The notes: generated from the sequence alone by a model not told the origin. Shown: positions 30,120-42,175, counted from the first letter of the stretch. The stretch: DNA of 56,934 bases from Bacteroidetes bacterium OLB11 (GCA_001567165.1 LNFQ01000038.1:1-56934), one strand, 5' to 3'. Program-made: numbers and translations.

Positions 30120-30145
30120 CAATAATTTTACAAAAATTAAAAAAA

Positions 30146-30559
30146 ATGACGGCAGAAATCATTTATTTGGGTGATTTGAGAACCGAAGCAACTCACCAAT
30201 TTAGCAACTCTACTATTCAAACCGATGCACCCCTTGATAATCACGGAAAAGCTCAACGTTTTAGCCCGACAGACATGGTTGCAACTGCTTTAGGCTCATG
30301 TATGTTGACAGTTATGGGAATTAGTGCCAACACTCATCATATTCAACTAGAATCGACTAAAGTGACTATTGAAAAAATAATGACTGAAGACCCTTTGAGA
30401 AGAATTGGAGAAGTGAAAGTTGATTTTTATTTTCCAAAAGAAATTTCATATAATGAAAAGCAAAAGGCGATACTTGAAAAAGCTGCTCTTACTTGCCCTG
30501 TGTATATGAGCTTACATGAAAAAGTGAAAAAGAATGTCCATTTTCATTGGAATGATTAA
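30146..30559 (+). CDS. OsmC-family peroxiredoxin-like protein
   Basis: A 137-residue OsmC/Ohr-fold protein. The two conserved cysteines are seen in ALGSCMLTVMG (~52) and LTCPVYMSL (~119), with the usual FSPTDMVATALG loop before the first. The family reduces organic hydroperoxides; this subgroup lies closer to OsmC/YhfA than to Ohr by its short length. Divergent from the outer-membrane protein with a ~40-base shared upstream region. Confidence 0.88.
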   Translation: MTAEIIYLGDLRTEATHQFSNSTIQTDAPLDNHGKAQRFSPTDMVATALGSCMLTVMGISANTHHIQLESTKVTIEKIMTEDPLRRIGEVKVDFYFPKEISYNEKQKAILEKAALTCPVYMSLHEKVKKNVHFHWND

Positions 30560-30676
30560 ATCCAAATTACATATTTGAAATAGAATTTTCTTATAAAAAG
30601 AATCTTTCTTGCGATTGAATTGAATAAAAATCAAGGCTTCAATAATTGAAAAGAATCTTGAGAAAAGAATAAACAG

Positions 30677-31593
30677 TTATATTATTTTTTTGAGTTGTTC
30701 TAACAATTCCAAACTCATATTTTCAATCGCATCGAATGAATATCCTGCTATATGCGGCGTCAATATTACATTTTGTTTAAGGATGGTGTAGATAGATGAA
30801 GTTTTATTTTCTAAATGAAGATTTATATTTTCTTCTTCTTCCAAAAACGTCTAGGCAAGCCCCTTTTATTTTTCCATTCTTCAGCCCTTCGATGATGACA
30901 TGAGTAGGGGCAATTGGACCTCTAGATGTATTGACAAGAATATGTTCTTTTCGCATCTTCAAACAAAATTCTAGATTGTAATAATTTTTAGTTTCTTCAT
31001 TAAGAGGCACATGAAAACTAATGATATCTGCATGCTGTTGGATGTCTTCTATATTGGATTCTTTAATATACTCTACTTGAAAATTTGAACAATATTTATC
31101 ATAGATCAAAATGTTTTTTGTAAAAACAGATAGTTTTTTTGCAAGTGCTTTTCCAGTGTGTCCAAAGCCGATAATGCCTATGGTTTTTCCACTGAGTTCA
31201 ACTCCTCGATGTTTTTCTCTTGCCCATTTTCCTTTTTTGATTGATTGAGTAGAATGTGGAATTTGATGCAATAGGCTCAACATCATGCCCATGGTATGTT
31301 CTGCAACAGAATTGGCAATCCCATTTGGAGAATTAAAATATTTTATGCCATTAAAATTACAATAATTAGTATCGATGATTTCCATGCCAGAACCAAGTCT
31401 AGCAATCCATTTTAGAGATGAAAATGTTTTGAGAAGAGTTTCATCTAACACTAATTTATTGGATGTGATGATTCCTTCAAAATCTTCATTTTGATATGTT
31501 GCAGATGGAAAAAGGATGAGCTCGAAATTGTGGTCAAGAAGCCATTCTTTGAATGTTTCTGAAATAGGAGCTGCAATTAAAAATTTTTTTCAA
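30677..31593 (-). CDS. D-isomer-specific 2-hydroxyacid dehydrogenase, frame broken twice
   Basis: The central frame (30804-31451) has the NAD-binding motif IGIIGFGHTGKALAKKL, the substrate-binding Arg in NTSRGP and the start of the catalytic Glu region. Removing one base in the run at 30843-30847 continues it as LEEEENINL to LTPHIAGYS (the catalytic His) and the stop at 30677. The N-terminal part (IAAPISETFKEWLL) is open upstream and links to a TTG at 31593 if one base is added in the run at 31579-31583. The repaired length is ~305 residues. It is 3-phosphoglycerate-dehydrogenase-like; the exact substrate is undetermined. Confidence 0.8.
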
Positions 31594-31638
31594 AATAGTT
31601 TTAAATTAAAAATAAATTAAACTCAAGGTTAAATCATT

Positions 31639-34600
31639 TTAATACAATGCTCTTTGCAACCCGATGATGTATCTGAATTTAAAATGACTTGATTCTGTGG
31701 CGGGTATGGAAGATAATAAAAATGGAAAATCAGCACGAATGGTGAATGGTATAAATTTTTCAAATGGTCCTAATTTTTTGATTGTCCATGCAGTCCCTAT
31801 ACCAGCATCGGCTCTTAATTTGCTCCATGCGGTAGTGGGTTCTACGTCACTTATATTGTTGATATTTAATTTTCCTCGATTGATAATTCCAGCATCACCA
31901 AATAAATATAGATTCACTTTCAGATAATCTCTGATATATTTTGGTTTAATATTAAAAAATCGATTGAAGTCAATTTCCATATTGACAGCAGCTCCGCTAA
32001 TCCCTTTGTAGTTGATATACACAGTGCCATTTTTACTTTCATCGATTGCATAATAGCCATTATATCCTCTTAAATTTAACCCGCCTGCTTGATGATAAAC
32101 TGAGAAGTTATCATAATGAAACCCGCCTGCCTCTAGTGGCACAATGCCTTGTGAACGAGAAAATTTATTTTCCATCATCTCTTCAGGATTAGCACCTTGT
32201 AAAAATAATTGACTTTCGTTAGGAGTTTCTTTTCCAAATCCGATTCGACCAAAAAACCGCGTATGAATATCCAATTTGCTTAAACTCTTGTTGTGTAAAA
32301 ACGCTCCTTGAATGTATGAATAACTTTGGCTAAAAGCATTTCGTGAAGTGAGATTGAAGTATCCATTTCCATACGATCCTTCATAATTAGTTTGGTATTG
32401 TAATTGTAAAAAAGTATTTGATTTTTGAGTAGGTAAGTTCCCCCATAAGTAGCTTGACCATTCGCTTTGATCAAATAGGTAATTATTTGTAATACTTCCT
32501 AAACGATATAAGCTATTTGCTTCGATAGTGAGGCGATTGTTTTCATTTAAGTCAAAGAAAGAATATATTTTATGTTTAGCAAAACCATCTATTTTTCTGC
32601 TTTCGATACCCCAACTTATTTTGTGATTAATTTGTTTTAGAGGGGTTTCATATCGAATGGTATAATCGATTGGATATTTATTTTTAGAGCTGGTGGTTTG
32701 ATTCAATAATCTAGAATTATACCAAATGGTTGTATAAATTTTTCTAGAGTAGTTCATATAAGAACCGTTGAAATTAAGTCCTAGTTTGAATCCGTCTATT
32801 GTATTCCACCAAATGTCGGGTCTTAAAAATGCATTATATTTTTTCCAATCAGGAAGATTGTTGACATAGCTATCAAATTTTAGTTTGATAGATTCGGGAG
32901 CTAGCATCATTCCGGGGCGTTTATAATTGTCCATCATGTCAATATCTGCTAATCGGTTGGTAGTATCGATTTGGGCATATTTAATTCCATGAGGGATATA
33001 TACTTTAGCTGTATAAGTTGGATACAGTAAATCCCAGCCATACCATTGTTTAAGAAATTTATTTTGAGTTTTTTTATGAAAATAAGTATTAGGAATGGTG
33101 AAACTATATTTTTGATTATTTTTAGACACAACGGTAAAGTCAATAGGCATTTGCATTTCACCATAACGTTTTTAGTTTGATTTTATATTCATTATTTTTT
33201 TCAGTTCTACGAATTGAAGTAATTCCATAATCAATTGTTTTGGTTGTTTCTAGCCATTGGTCAAAAAAATAATTTAAGTCTTCGTGAGTGTATTCGATAA
33301 TACTTTGTCGGAAGTCTTCAAAATAAGGATGTGCAAATTTCCATTTTGATACATAATGATTCATTGCATTTAGAAATAAAGAATCACCTAGCAAGTATTG
33401 CAAATTATACAGCATAGTGGCTGTTTTGTAGTAAACATGACTATATCCATTTTCGTGTCCTAGTGCATTATGAAAGTCGTGAGAATGAGTATTGAGTGGT
33501 TTGTCTAAATGTCGCATTGCATCATAGATATATCGAAAATAGATGTTTCTGTCGATTGCCAATTTTGGCTCTCGAAATACTCTTTTATAATTGCTTTTAT
33601 CTGGGGTTGTAATCATAGTATCTCCATCAATTTTTCGTAGGCCCCATGCTGTCAAAAATTGTGTAAATCCTTCATCCAAAGCAGCTCTGTAAGTTTCGTT
33701 ATTTCCAATCATTCCATAAAACCAATTATGTCCAATTTCATGTACCAATAGTCCTCTAAAGTCAGGGTCTGCACCGCCGTCAAGCGTAATCATTGGGTAT
33801 TCCATCCCGTCGTTGGCATCAGCCGCGACCATTTTGGGGTATTCATACATTCCAAAGTCTTGTGAAAATGTTTTAATAATTTTTGCGACATAATCAGATG
33901 CAGTTTGCCATTTGGAAGCGTGGGGTTCAGTGACGAGAGCAATGCATTTACTCCATTCCAAATCGTTTCACCGATGCGGTATGAAGGGTCTGCGGTGAAT
34001 GCAAAATCGTGAACATTGTTTGCTATATAATGCCAAGTTTTTGTTGGTTGCTATCATAAGGAATGATAATGCTTGGTTTTTCATTCCATGGTTTTTAGCA
34101 AAATTTTTCACATCGAGTTTTTCTCTTAGTTCACTTGGCAATACTTCATTTTCATTTTGCAAAGCACCGGTAGCTTCTACAATATAGTTGGACGCAAAAG
34201 TGAGTTTTACATCAAACACGCCATAATCACCATACAATTCTTTGTTTAGATGTTGGTCTGTATCCCACCCTTTTTTGATATCATAAACGCTTATTCTTGG
34301 GTACCAATGCACGCCATTAAAATGCGGAAATCCGTAAGAGTCATAAACGGCCATGCGTCGTCTGAATTGACCATAATCAAAAAACGTTTTGAAATTCATA
34401 TCAAATACTATAGAGTCGTTGGGAGCCAAAGGATATGGTAGGTCAACTCTCATCAGCGTATTGTCAATTTGTATTTTTGCTGTTTGTCCATTTACTTTTA
34501 AATTTTGCACAATAGTTCCAAGTCCTTGCTCTTGATATTTACCATATTTTTTTATTGTTTTATGATTCACTTTGTGGAGTTCTTCTAAATAGGAGCCTTT

Positions 34601-34874
34601 AGTGAAAGCATTTTGATACAAATGAAAATAAACAAATTTCAATGTGTCGGGAGAATTATTCCAATAAGTTAGTTCTTGAGTTGCGTCAATAATTCGAGTG
34701 CGTTCATTGATGTTTGCATTGATTTTATATGCTACATCTTGTTGCCAATAACCTTGATAGGGTTTTTTATTTTGCCAATAAGATTTGTTATTTTTACTAA
34801 CGAAAAATAGGATCATTTTGGGCAAATGATTGAATAGAGATAGCCATTAAAAAAATAAAAAAAAATACCCTCAT
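31639..34874 (-). CDS. M1-family zinc metallopeptidase with C-terminal outer-membrane barrel, frame broken by four indels
   Basis: Frames 33968-34825, 33158-33961 and 31639-33156, plus a signal peptide from the ATG at 34874 (ending SIQSFAQ), form one ~1080-residue protein. The zinc motif is HEIGHNWFYG (~380) with the downstream Glu in LDEGFTQF (~403), and the M1 segment DGMEYPMI lies before it. After ~575 residues the C-terminal ~490 are strand-rich (NLRGYNGYYAIDE, YLFGDAGI, FTIRADFPF) and end in an aromatic residue, LQRALY, like a surface-antigen/BamA-type barrel. Indel sites are the runs at 34803, 34038, 33947 and 33169. A surface-anchored aminopeptidase is the natural reading. Confidence 0.82.
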
Positions 34875-34896
34875 GCCTTTTATATTTTAAAATAGG

Positions 34897-34904
34897 CAAA
34901 TGTA
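34897..34904 (-). promoter_or_regulatory. Candidate -7 box TACATTTG
   Basis: It matches TAnnTTTG, 22 bases before the start codon of the M1 peptidase gene. Confidence 0.35.
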
Positions 34905-34951
34905 AAATTATATTTGAGAGTATGATGAGATAATAGATAAAAATATAAAAC

Positions 34952-36040
34952 CTATAACCCAATTGTCAGCACGGTATGTGTAGTGGCTACACCGACTTTT
35001 GTATCGATAACTTTAAATCCAGCTTTCTCAATAAGTTTCATAAATACGCGACTGTCATACATTTGACTATTACCATTTGCCATGGTTGTGAAGTAGAGTG
35101 AAGTCATTTGAAGTGAGTACATTGCTGCATGAAAAGGCTGATGATCCCAAAATGTTTCATTAATCATAATGACTCCATTTTCTTTGAGGGCAACTTTGCA
35201 TTTGTTTAAAATCAAAATAATTTCATCATCTGAAAAACAATCTAAAAACTGACTCATCCATATTATATCATATTTACCCGGTATAACTATAGTTTCATCT
35301 AAAATATTATGGGCTATTAATTGGTATTTCCCTTCAAACCCTTGCGATTTCAAATGCTCATCTGCCATTGCTAATTGTCCAGGCAAATCTAATAAAGACA
35401 TTTTTACTTGTTTGTTGTGTTGGAGACAGTATGATGAAAATTTACCTGTGTTTGCTCCAATATCTAAAACTTCTAATGGTTTTATTTCTTGGTCAAATAA
35501 TATTTTCATAATCTCTGGAAATACAAAGTCAGAGTAGTAATGGTCAAAATCGAACCAACTTTTCTTTTCTTTTTCTTTTAATTGAGACAAACCTTCATAA
35601 ATGGTATTCCAATTCCCTAAATAGGATAGACCTGCAGGAGTGCCATTTTCAATAGATTCTTTTAATTTGAAAGCACCTTGATAGCAGATGTCTTGCATGA
35701 AATTAGTATTAACGACAACCATCCGATCGTTGATAAAAAACAAACCTGTTTTGGTAATAAAATATTTTTCATTTTCTTCATAAAGCAACCCAATTCCAAT
35801 GCCAGCTTCTAATAAAATTCTGATGCCATAATAGCTAATGTTAGGAAATTCATTTTTTAATTCTTCAAAAGAAAGCCCATTTGAGTTTGATTCTAATTTA
35901 CTTAAAATTGAATAATCTCTGAGCAAAATAGATGCTTGAAAAGCGTAAGGAGCAAAAGAAAGAAAATGGGCTTTTTCGAGTGCAGTGAAGGCGTGATACT
36001 CTTTGTCTTTGAAAAAGGACTCTTTCTTTTTTGTATTCAT
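34952..36040 (-). CDS. SAM-dependent O-methyltransferase-like protein
   Basis: 362 residues from the ATG at 36040 (MNTKKKESFF); the frame is open 11 codons further. The N-terminal ~170 residues form a winged-helix dimerisation domain (LSFEELKNEFPNISYYGIRI). The Rossmann domain follows, with the SAM motif EVLDIGANTGKFS (~188-200), LLDLPGQLAMAD, and DIIWMSQFLDCFSDDEI. The tail NGNSQMYDS resembles methyltransferases found in flexirubin/aryl-polyene pigment loci of Bacteroidota, but no pigment genes are nearby. Substrate unknown. The frame is intact. Confidence 0.78.
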   Translation of the reverse strand: MNTKKKESFFKDKEYHAFTALEKAHFLSFAPYAFQASILLRDYSILSKLESNSNGLSFEELKNEFPNISYYGIRILLEAGIGIGLLYEENEKYFITKTGLFFINDRMVVVNTNFMQDICYQGAFKLKESIENGTPAGLSYLGNWNTIYEGLSQLKEKEKKSWFDFDHYYSDFVFPEIMKILFDQEIKPLEVLDIGANTGKFSSYCLQHNKQVKMSLLDLPGQLAMADEHLKSQGFEGKYQLIAHNILDETIVIPGKYDIIWMSQFLDCFSDDEIILILNKCKVALKENGVIMINETFWDHQPFHAAMYSLQMTSLYFTTMANGNSQMYDSRVFMKLIEKAGFKVIDTKVGVATTHTVLTIGL

Positions 36041-36126
36041 ATTTTGTTGATTAAGTTTGTAAATATATGTCAACTATTTTTTTAAAAAATAAAACCCTTC
36101 ATTATTAACAAGCAAATTCGCTAGTT

Positions 36127-36393
36127 TCATTTTTCGTCCTTTTTTAAAAATCGGGTATCTTTTTTAAAAAATTTCTGCAAAGCCATGAGCCCTCTAAATA
36201 TTCTAAATCCACCATAAAAGATGAATAAGCCGCCTATGGTATAAACTGTTCCTTTACCATACTGTTCTATTATCGAGGGCATCGCAAAAGCATAAGCCGG
36301 AATAATGATATACAAAAAACCCATGCCAATATCTAAGGATGATTTAAAACCTAAAGAAGCTTTATTGATTCGTTGTTCTGTATCTCTATTCAC
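36127..36393 (-). CDS. Small membrane protein of unknown function
   Basis: 88 residues with two hydrophobic segments (~22-40, GFLYIIIPAYAFAMP; ~50-65, VYTIGGLFIFYGGFRIF) and a basic C-terminal tail (KKFFKKDTRFLKKDEK). No signal peptide and no recognised family. It lies between topA and the methyltransferase on the same strand, 33 bases after the topA stop. Confidence 0.6.
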   Translation of the reverse strand: MNRDTEQRINKASLGFKSSLDIGMGFLYIIIPAYAFAMPSIIEQYGKGTVYTIGGLFIFYGGFRIFRGLMALQKFFKKDTRFLKKDEK

Positions 36394-36426
36394 TTGCTGT
36401 TTGCGTGGTTTTATGAAGAGAAAATT

Positions 36427-39022
36427 TTATTTTTTAGTTTTTGTTTTTGATGTTGTTTTTTTAGAAGGTTTCTTAGCGGTCTCTTTTTTTTCAGTTGTTT
36501 TCTTTTTAGTTTTCTTTTTGTCAAATGCACCCGGTAATTGTTGTTCTATCATTTTCATTATATCATCCAACGAGATTTCAGCAGCTTCTTCAGAGGTATA
36601 TTTTCCACCTTCTGGTTTAGGAGCTAATTTCAACATTTTCTTTTGAAAACGAATGAAGGGTCCCCATCTTCCATTTTCAACACTAATTTTTTCTGCTGGA
36701 AATTGTTGAATATATCGATTGGCTTCTTTATCCAATTTTTTTAAAATCAATTCTTCACAATCTTTTTCTGTTAAGCTTTCAAAATCATAAGCCCTAGGAA
36801 CATTTATAAACAAATCATTCCATTTAATAAATGCACCAAATCGGCCTTTCCCTTTCGTAACGGGCTTTTCTTGATAGTGAGCAATCGGTGCATCTTCAAC
36901 CGATTTTGCATGAATCAATTCTATGGCTCTTTCCATTGAAACGGTAAGCGGGTCCTCTCCTTTTGGAATGGAAATAAATTGCTCTCCATACTTAACATAA
37001 GGACCAAAACGTCCAACAGCCACATTCACTTCCAAATCATTATATTTACCTAAAGATAAGGGTAATTTAAACAATTCAAGAGCCTCGTCAAAGCTAATGG
37101 TTTCAATACTTTGAGTGGGCCTGAGTGTTGCAAATCGGGGTTTGTCTTCATCATCAGATTCTCCGATTTGTACCATCGGTCCAAAGCGTCCAATACGTGC
37201 AAAAATGCGTTTACCACTTTCGGGGTCTATGCCTAATTCTCTCACTCCGCTAGTCCTTTCAGCATTCTCCATTGTGTTTGCCACCAATTCATGAAAAGGG
37301 CTATAAAAGCCTTCTAGCATTTTGTTCCATTTCAGTTTTCCATTTGCTATTTCATCAAATTCATTTTCGATTTTTGCTGTGAAATTAAAATCCATAACAC
37401 TTGCAAAATGTAGTTTCAAAAAGTCGGTAACAACCATTCCTAAATCAGTAGGGAATAATTTTGATTTTTCGGCTCCTGTATTTTCTTCTAAAGTATTTTT
37501 TTGGATAGAATCATTTTTCAAAGTTATGGTGCGATAGCTCCGCTTGGCTCCTTCTTTATCTTTCCTCACGACATAGTTTCTGTTTTGAATCGTACTAATG
37601 GTGGGAGCATAAGTGGAGGGTCTTCCGATTCCTAATTCTTCTAGTTTTTTTACTAAAGAGGCCTCTGTGAATCGAGGTTGAGGTTTTGAAAAGCGTTCGA
37701 TTGCCATCATTTCTTGTAAGTCAAGTGACTGGCCTGATTTCAAAAGCGGCAACATTCCTTCTTGTTTTTCATCATCACTATCTTCTTCGTCTTTCCCTTC
37801 TAAATATAATTTTAAAAATCCATCAAACTTGAGTACTTCACCACTTGCAGTTAATTGTTCTGCTTGAGTGGATATGTTGATTTTTGCAGTCGTTTTTTCT
37901 AATTCGGCATCAGCCATTTGGCTTGCCATTGTTCGCTTCCAAATTAGGTTATAAAGTTTTTGCCATTCTGGATTTTCAGCTACTTTATCAGCCATATTAG
38001 TTGGTCTGATAGCCTCGTGTGCTTCTTGAGCATTTTCATTTTTATTTTTATAATTTCTTTTTTGATAATATTTATCACCAAAAGAATGAAGAATTTCTTC
38101 TTGAATATTTTTCAATGCTTGCTCCGATAAATTTACAGCATCAGTACGCATATAAGTGATTAACCCACTTTCATAAAGTCGTTGTGCAATTTGCATTGTT
38201 TTTGAAACAGAATATCCTAATTTTCTACTTGCTTCTTGTTGAAGAGTAGAGGTTGTGAATGGAGCTGAAGGTGACTTGCGAGCGGGTTTTACTGTAATTT
38301 CTCCTACTGTGTAATTTGCTCCAATGCAATTTTCTAAAAATTGTTCCGCATTTTGAATATTTGCTAATTTTTTATCATATTCAGCCTTGAATGAAACATC
38401 TTTTTGATGAATATCTTTTGCGTGAAAATGAGCTTCTACTTTATATTGGCTTTGAGGTTTGAAATGAATAATTTCTCTTTCTCTTTCCACGATTAGCCGT
38501 ACCGCAACTGATTGAACTCTCCCTGCTGATAAAGATTTGCTTCCTGCAATTTTTCGCCATAATACTGGGGATAATTCAAAACCTACAATTCGATCTAATA
38601 TTCTTCTAGCTTGCTGTGCATACACCAAATCCATGTTGACCGTGCGAGGGTTTGCAACCGCTTCTTTGATTGCACTTTTTGTAATCTCATGAAAAACAAT
38701 TCGCTTGGTCGTGTCTGTATCTAATCCTAATACTTCACAAAGATGCCATGAAATAGCCTCCCCTTCACGATCCTCATCCGATGCCAACCAAACTTCTTTT
38801 GATTTTTTTGCCAAACTTTTAAGCTCATTCACCACTTTAATTTTGTCATCAGAAATCTTATAGGAGGGTGCAAATTGATTTGCAATATCAATACCCATTT
38901 CATCTTTTTCTAAATCACGAATATGTCCAAAACATGATTTAACTTGGAAGTCGGAACCAAGAATTTTTTTCTATTGTTTTTGCCTTTGCAGGGCTTTCTA
39001 CTATTAATAAATTTTTTGCCAT
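36427..39022 (-). CDS. topA: DNA topoisomerase I, one indel near the start
   Basis: Type IA topoisomerase that relaxes negative supercoils. The long frame (36427-38898) has the TOPRIM residues SDEDREGEAISWHL, the active-site Tyr in LITYMRTDAVNLS, and RPSTYAPTI. The N-terminal 42 residues (MAKNLLIVESPAKAKTIEKI and FGHIRDLEKD) are in another frame; removing one T from the T7 run at 38964-38970 joins them, giving ~864 residues. The C-terminal part has four RFGP/RWGP-type repeats instead of CxxC zinc ribbons and a Lys/Thr-rich tail. topA is normally essential, so the break is unlikely to be real. Confidence 0.93.
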
Positions 39023-39231
39023 AATACTAAAAAAAATTTTCAAAAAAATTTTTGCAAGTATATAAAATAATTATCAAATCAACTTTTTTTAACAAAATAT
39101 CACTTCCTAAAATGCTGTGAATTTCAAATGGTTATTGTGATTATTTCTTTTCAAATTCGATTCCTTCTTTTTTCAATCCATGATTATTTTTGGAAGATTC
39201 GATATTTTACGAATTAAATAAAAAACTCTTT

Positions 39232-39239
39232 TACTTTTG
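39232..39239 (+). promoter_or_regulatory. Candidate -7 box TACTTTTG
   Basis: It matches TAnnTTTG, 10 bases before the chosen ATG of the TPR gene at 39250, and supports that start over an upstream in-frame ATG at 39190. Confidence 0.4.
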
Positions 39240-39249
39240 TCAAAATATT

Positions 39250-40293
39250 ATGAAAAGATTCCTCATTTTAATAACCCTATTTTTTCTGTCAAATCATATA
39301 TTCGCTCAGCAAGCTATTGGCAACACTAAGCAGGGTAGTGAACTATATTTTAAAGCTAAAAATTATATTCAGCAATCAGATTATGCAAATGCAATTATGG
39401 TGTTTAACCAAGCCGTCAATATTGAACCCGACAATCAACTTTTTAACCGTGAGCTTGCTTACACCTATTTTCTTTTAGGTGATGTCATCAAAGCAGAAAA
39501 GGTTATTAAACCTTTATTAAAAAATGAGGAAGTGGATGAGCAAACATTTCAAGTCGCTAGTAAAATATATCGAGCTCTTAAAAAAACGGATGATGCAAAA
39601 ACCGTGATTAATAAAGGTATCAGCAAATACCCCACTGCCGGTGCATTATATTCAGAAAAAGGTGAAATTTATACTCAAGAGAAAAAATACAAATCCGCAT
39701 CAGAAGCTTGGGAAAAAGGGGTTGAAAATGCACCCTCCTATCATTTGAATTATTATAATCTTACAAAAGTTTATTTCTTCACCAAGCAATATTTGTGGGC
39801 TATCATTTATGGGGAAACTTTTGTGAATATGGAAAGTTTTTCGGCTAAATCAGAAGAATTGAAAAAAATTATTTTTGAAAGTTATAAGTTTCTGATTTCA
39901 GATTTAAACAATAAAGCCCTTGATGGGAAAGTGAATCGTTATGAAGACCCTAAAAATTTTGAAACATCGTGCTACAAAGTATTTGATGATATTAAAAATA
40001 TTGTGACCGGCGGCATTAATTCGGATAACTTATCTCAACTAAGAATGCGATTTGTCATTGATTGGAATAAGCAATTTGCAACAACATATCCACTTGCTCT
40101 TTTTGATTATCAGCAACAAATGATTTTAAACCAACACTTCGACCCTTACAATAAATGGCTTTTTGGTAATATCGATAATAGTCAACAATACAAACAATGG
40201 ACTCAAAAATTTGCATCTCAAATGAATCATTTCGATTCTTATTTTCGAAATAATAAATTGATTCCGCGAGAAAATCAATATTATCATAAATAA
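39250..40293 (+). CDS. Periplasmic tetratricopeptide-repeat protein
   Basis: 347 residues from the ATG at 39250, whose product opens with a classical signal peptide (MKRFLILITLFFLSNHIFAQ). Residues ~35-180 hold at least four TPR units (YFKAKNYIQQSDYANAIMVF, AYTYFLLGDVIKAEKVI). The C-terminal half is unassigned and rich in aromatic residues. An in-frame ATG at 39190 would hide the signal peptide and overlap the -7 box, so it was not used. Likely a protein-interaction module in the periplasm. Confidence 0.75.
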   Translation: MKRFLILITLFFLSNHIFAQQAIGNTKQGSELYFKAKNYIQQSDYANAIMVFNQAVNIEPDNQLFNRELAYTYFLLGDVIKAEKVIKPLLKNEEVDEQTFQVASKIYRALKKTDDAKTVINKGISKYPTAGALYSEKGEIYTQEKKYKSASEAWEKGVENAPSYHLNYYNLTKVYFFTKQYLWAIIYGETFVNMESFSAKSEELKKIIFESYKFLISDLNNKALDGKVNRYEDPKNFETSCYKVFDDIKNIVTGGINSDNLSQLRMRFVIDWNKQFATTYPLALFDYQQQMILNQHFDPYNKWLFGNIDNSQQYKQWTQKFASQMNHFDSYFRNNKLIPRENQYYHK

Positions 40294-40326
40294 AAATAGT
40301 TTTACAAGTTGTATATTTAACTTCTT

Positions 40327-42115
40327 ATGGAAAACATCTCTAGAATATTTGACATAATATATAACTATGAAAATCAATTCCCGAATAAAGGAATTTTTCA
40401 TGATAAAGTAAATGATCGATGGCGTAAGCTACTTCCAATTGAGGTTATCGAAAAAGCAAATCAATTGGCTGCATCTTTTATGCGACTCCAAATGAGCGGA
40501 AATAGCTTCAAACCTGAAACACAAGATAAAGTTGCCATCATCTCAAACAATCGTTCCGAGTGGATGATAGTCGATTTGGCAACACAAATTAACGGATGTG
40601 TTTTAGTGCCCATTTATCCATCAATCACCGAAATGGAATGGGAATATATTCTCAACGAATCTCAAGCTGCCGTTTTATTTATTTCTGATAAATCGATTTA
40701 TAAAAAATAAAAATCTATCAAACAAAATCTGCTTTATTTAAAAGAAATTTATTCATTTGACCCTATAGAAGATGTAAAATCTTGGACGGAACTGCACATC
40801 ACGCCAACTCCTCAAGAGTTGCAACAGATTGAGCATATTAAGAAACAAATTCAACCAGACTATCTCGCCACAATTATTTACACATCTGGTACCACGGGAA
40901 ACCCCAAAGGGGTAATGCTTTCTCATAAGAATATCGTGAGCAATGTGTTGAGCTCAATTGAATGTTTTGATTTCTGTGATAGCAATGAATGTAGCCTTAG
41001 TTTCCTTCCCCTCAATCACGTTTTTGAGCGAACGATTATGTATATTTATTTGCACAAAGGCATTGAAGTTTATTTTGCCGAAGGAATGGAAACAATTGCT
41101 CAAAATCTGAAAGAAGTAAAACCAGTCGTGTTTACAACTGTTCCTCGATTGTTAGAAAAAGTGTATGAAAAAATTGATGCAAAAGGAAGTGAGCTAAGCG
41201 GCTTTAAAAGAAAAATGTTTAACTGGGCTGTGAATTTAGGGTTACAATATGATGTGGACCCCCAAAACCGTTCTTTCTTATATAATGTTCAATTGAAAAT
41301 TGCTGATGCGTTTATTTATAAAAAATGGAGAGAAGCAATTGGAGGAAAAATAAAGGCAATCATTACTGGCTCAGCAGCATGCCAAGTGAAATTACTCAAA
41401 CTCTTTACCGCTGCCAATATCATTGTGATGGAAGGATATGGCTTAACAGAAACATCACCAGTGGTGAGTGTGAATCGCTACCAATCCAGTGGAAGAAAAT
41501 TTGGCACTATTGGAAAAGTAGTGAAAGATGTAGAAGTGAAAATAGCTGATGACGGTGAAATTATTTGCAGAGGCCCCAATATTATGATGGGGTATTATAA
41601 GCATACAGAATTGACCAATGAAGTGGTTAAAGATGGGTGGTTTTATACAGGAGATATTGGTACTTTTATTGATAATACTTTTTTAAAAATTACGGATAGA
41701 AAAAAAGAAATTTTCAAAATTTCTGGAGGAAAATATATTGCACCTCTTCCTATCGAAAATAAAATGAAGGAGTCGCCATACATTGAGCAAATCATGGTTG
41801 TAGGCCAAAATGAAAAATTTGTTGGGGCTCTTATCGTTCCTTCTGTTGATAAAATAAAAGAGTATTTTGCTAAAGTGGGAATTCAATTCGATAATGAATT
41901 TGACTTGTCAACAAACAAAGATATCCTAAAATTAGTTCGCACCGAACTCAACCAATTTAATCAATTATTTTCAGCACATGAGCAAGTAAAAAAAATTTCG
42001 ATTAGTCCCAACTGAATGGACAATTGAAGGAGGTGAACTCACTGCAACTTTAAAATTACGAAGGAAAATAATTACTGAAAAATATCAAGAGCTGATTGAT
42101 AATATCTATAATTAA
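40327..42115 (+). CDS. Long-chain acyl-CoA synthetase (AMP-binding), interrupted
   Basis: One ~595-residue enzyme read in pieces: 40327-40710, 40819-42015 (same frame, separated by a TAA at 40708) and a tail to 42115. The P-loop YTSGTTGNPKG, GYGLTETSPVV, YTGDIG and ITDRKKEIFKISGGK motifs identify a FadD/FAA-type ligase that activates fatty acids to CoA thioesters. The TAA lies between two A-runs; one base more in the first and one fewer in the second would give YKKIKSIKQ. Shortening the A8 run at 41988-41995 restores the C-terminal domain (FRLVPTEWTIEGGELTATLK). Confidence 0.85.
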
Positions 42116-42175
42116 AAACAAATTGGTTTAACAAAATATTACACTCAACAATTTCAATATCAATATTCTCTTTTA

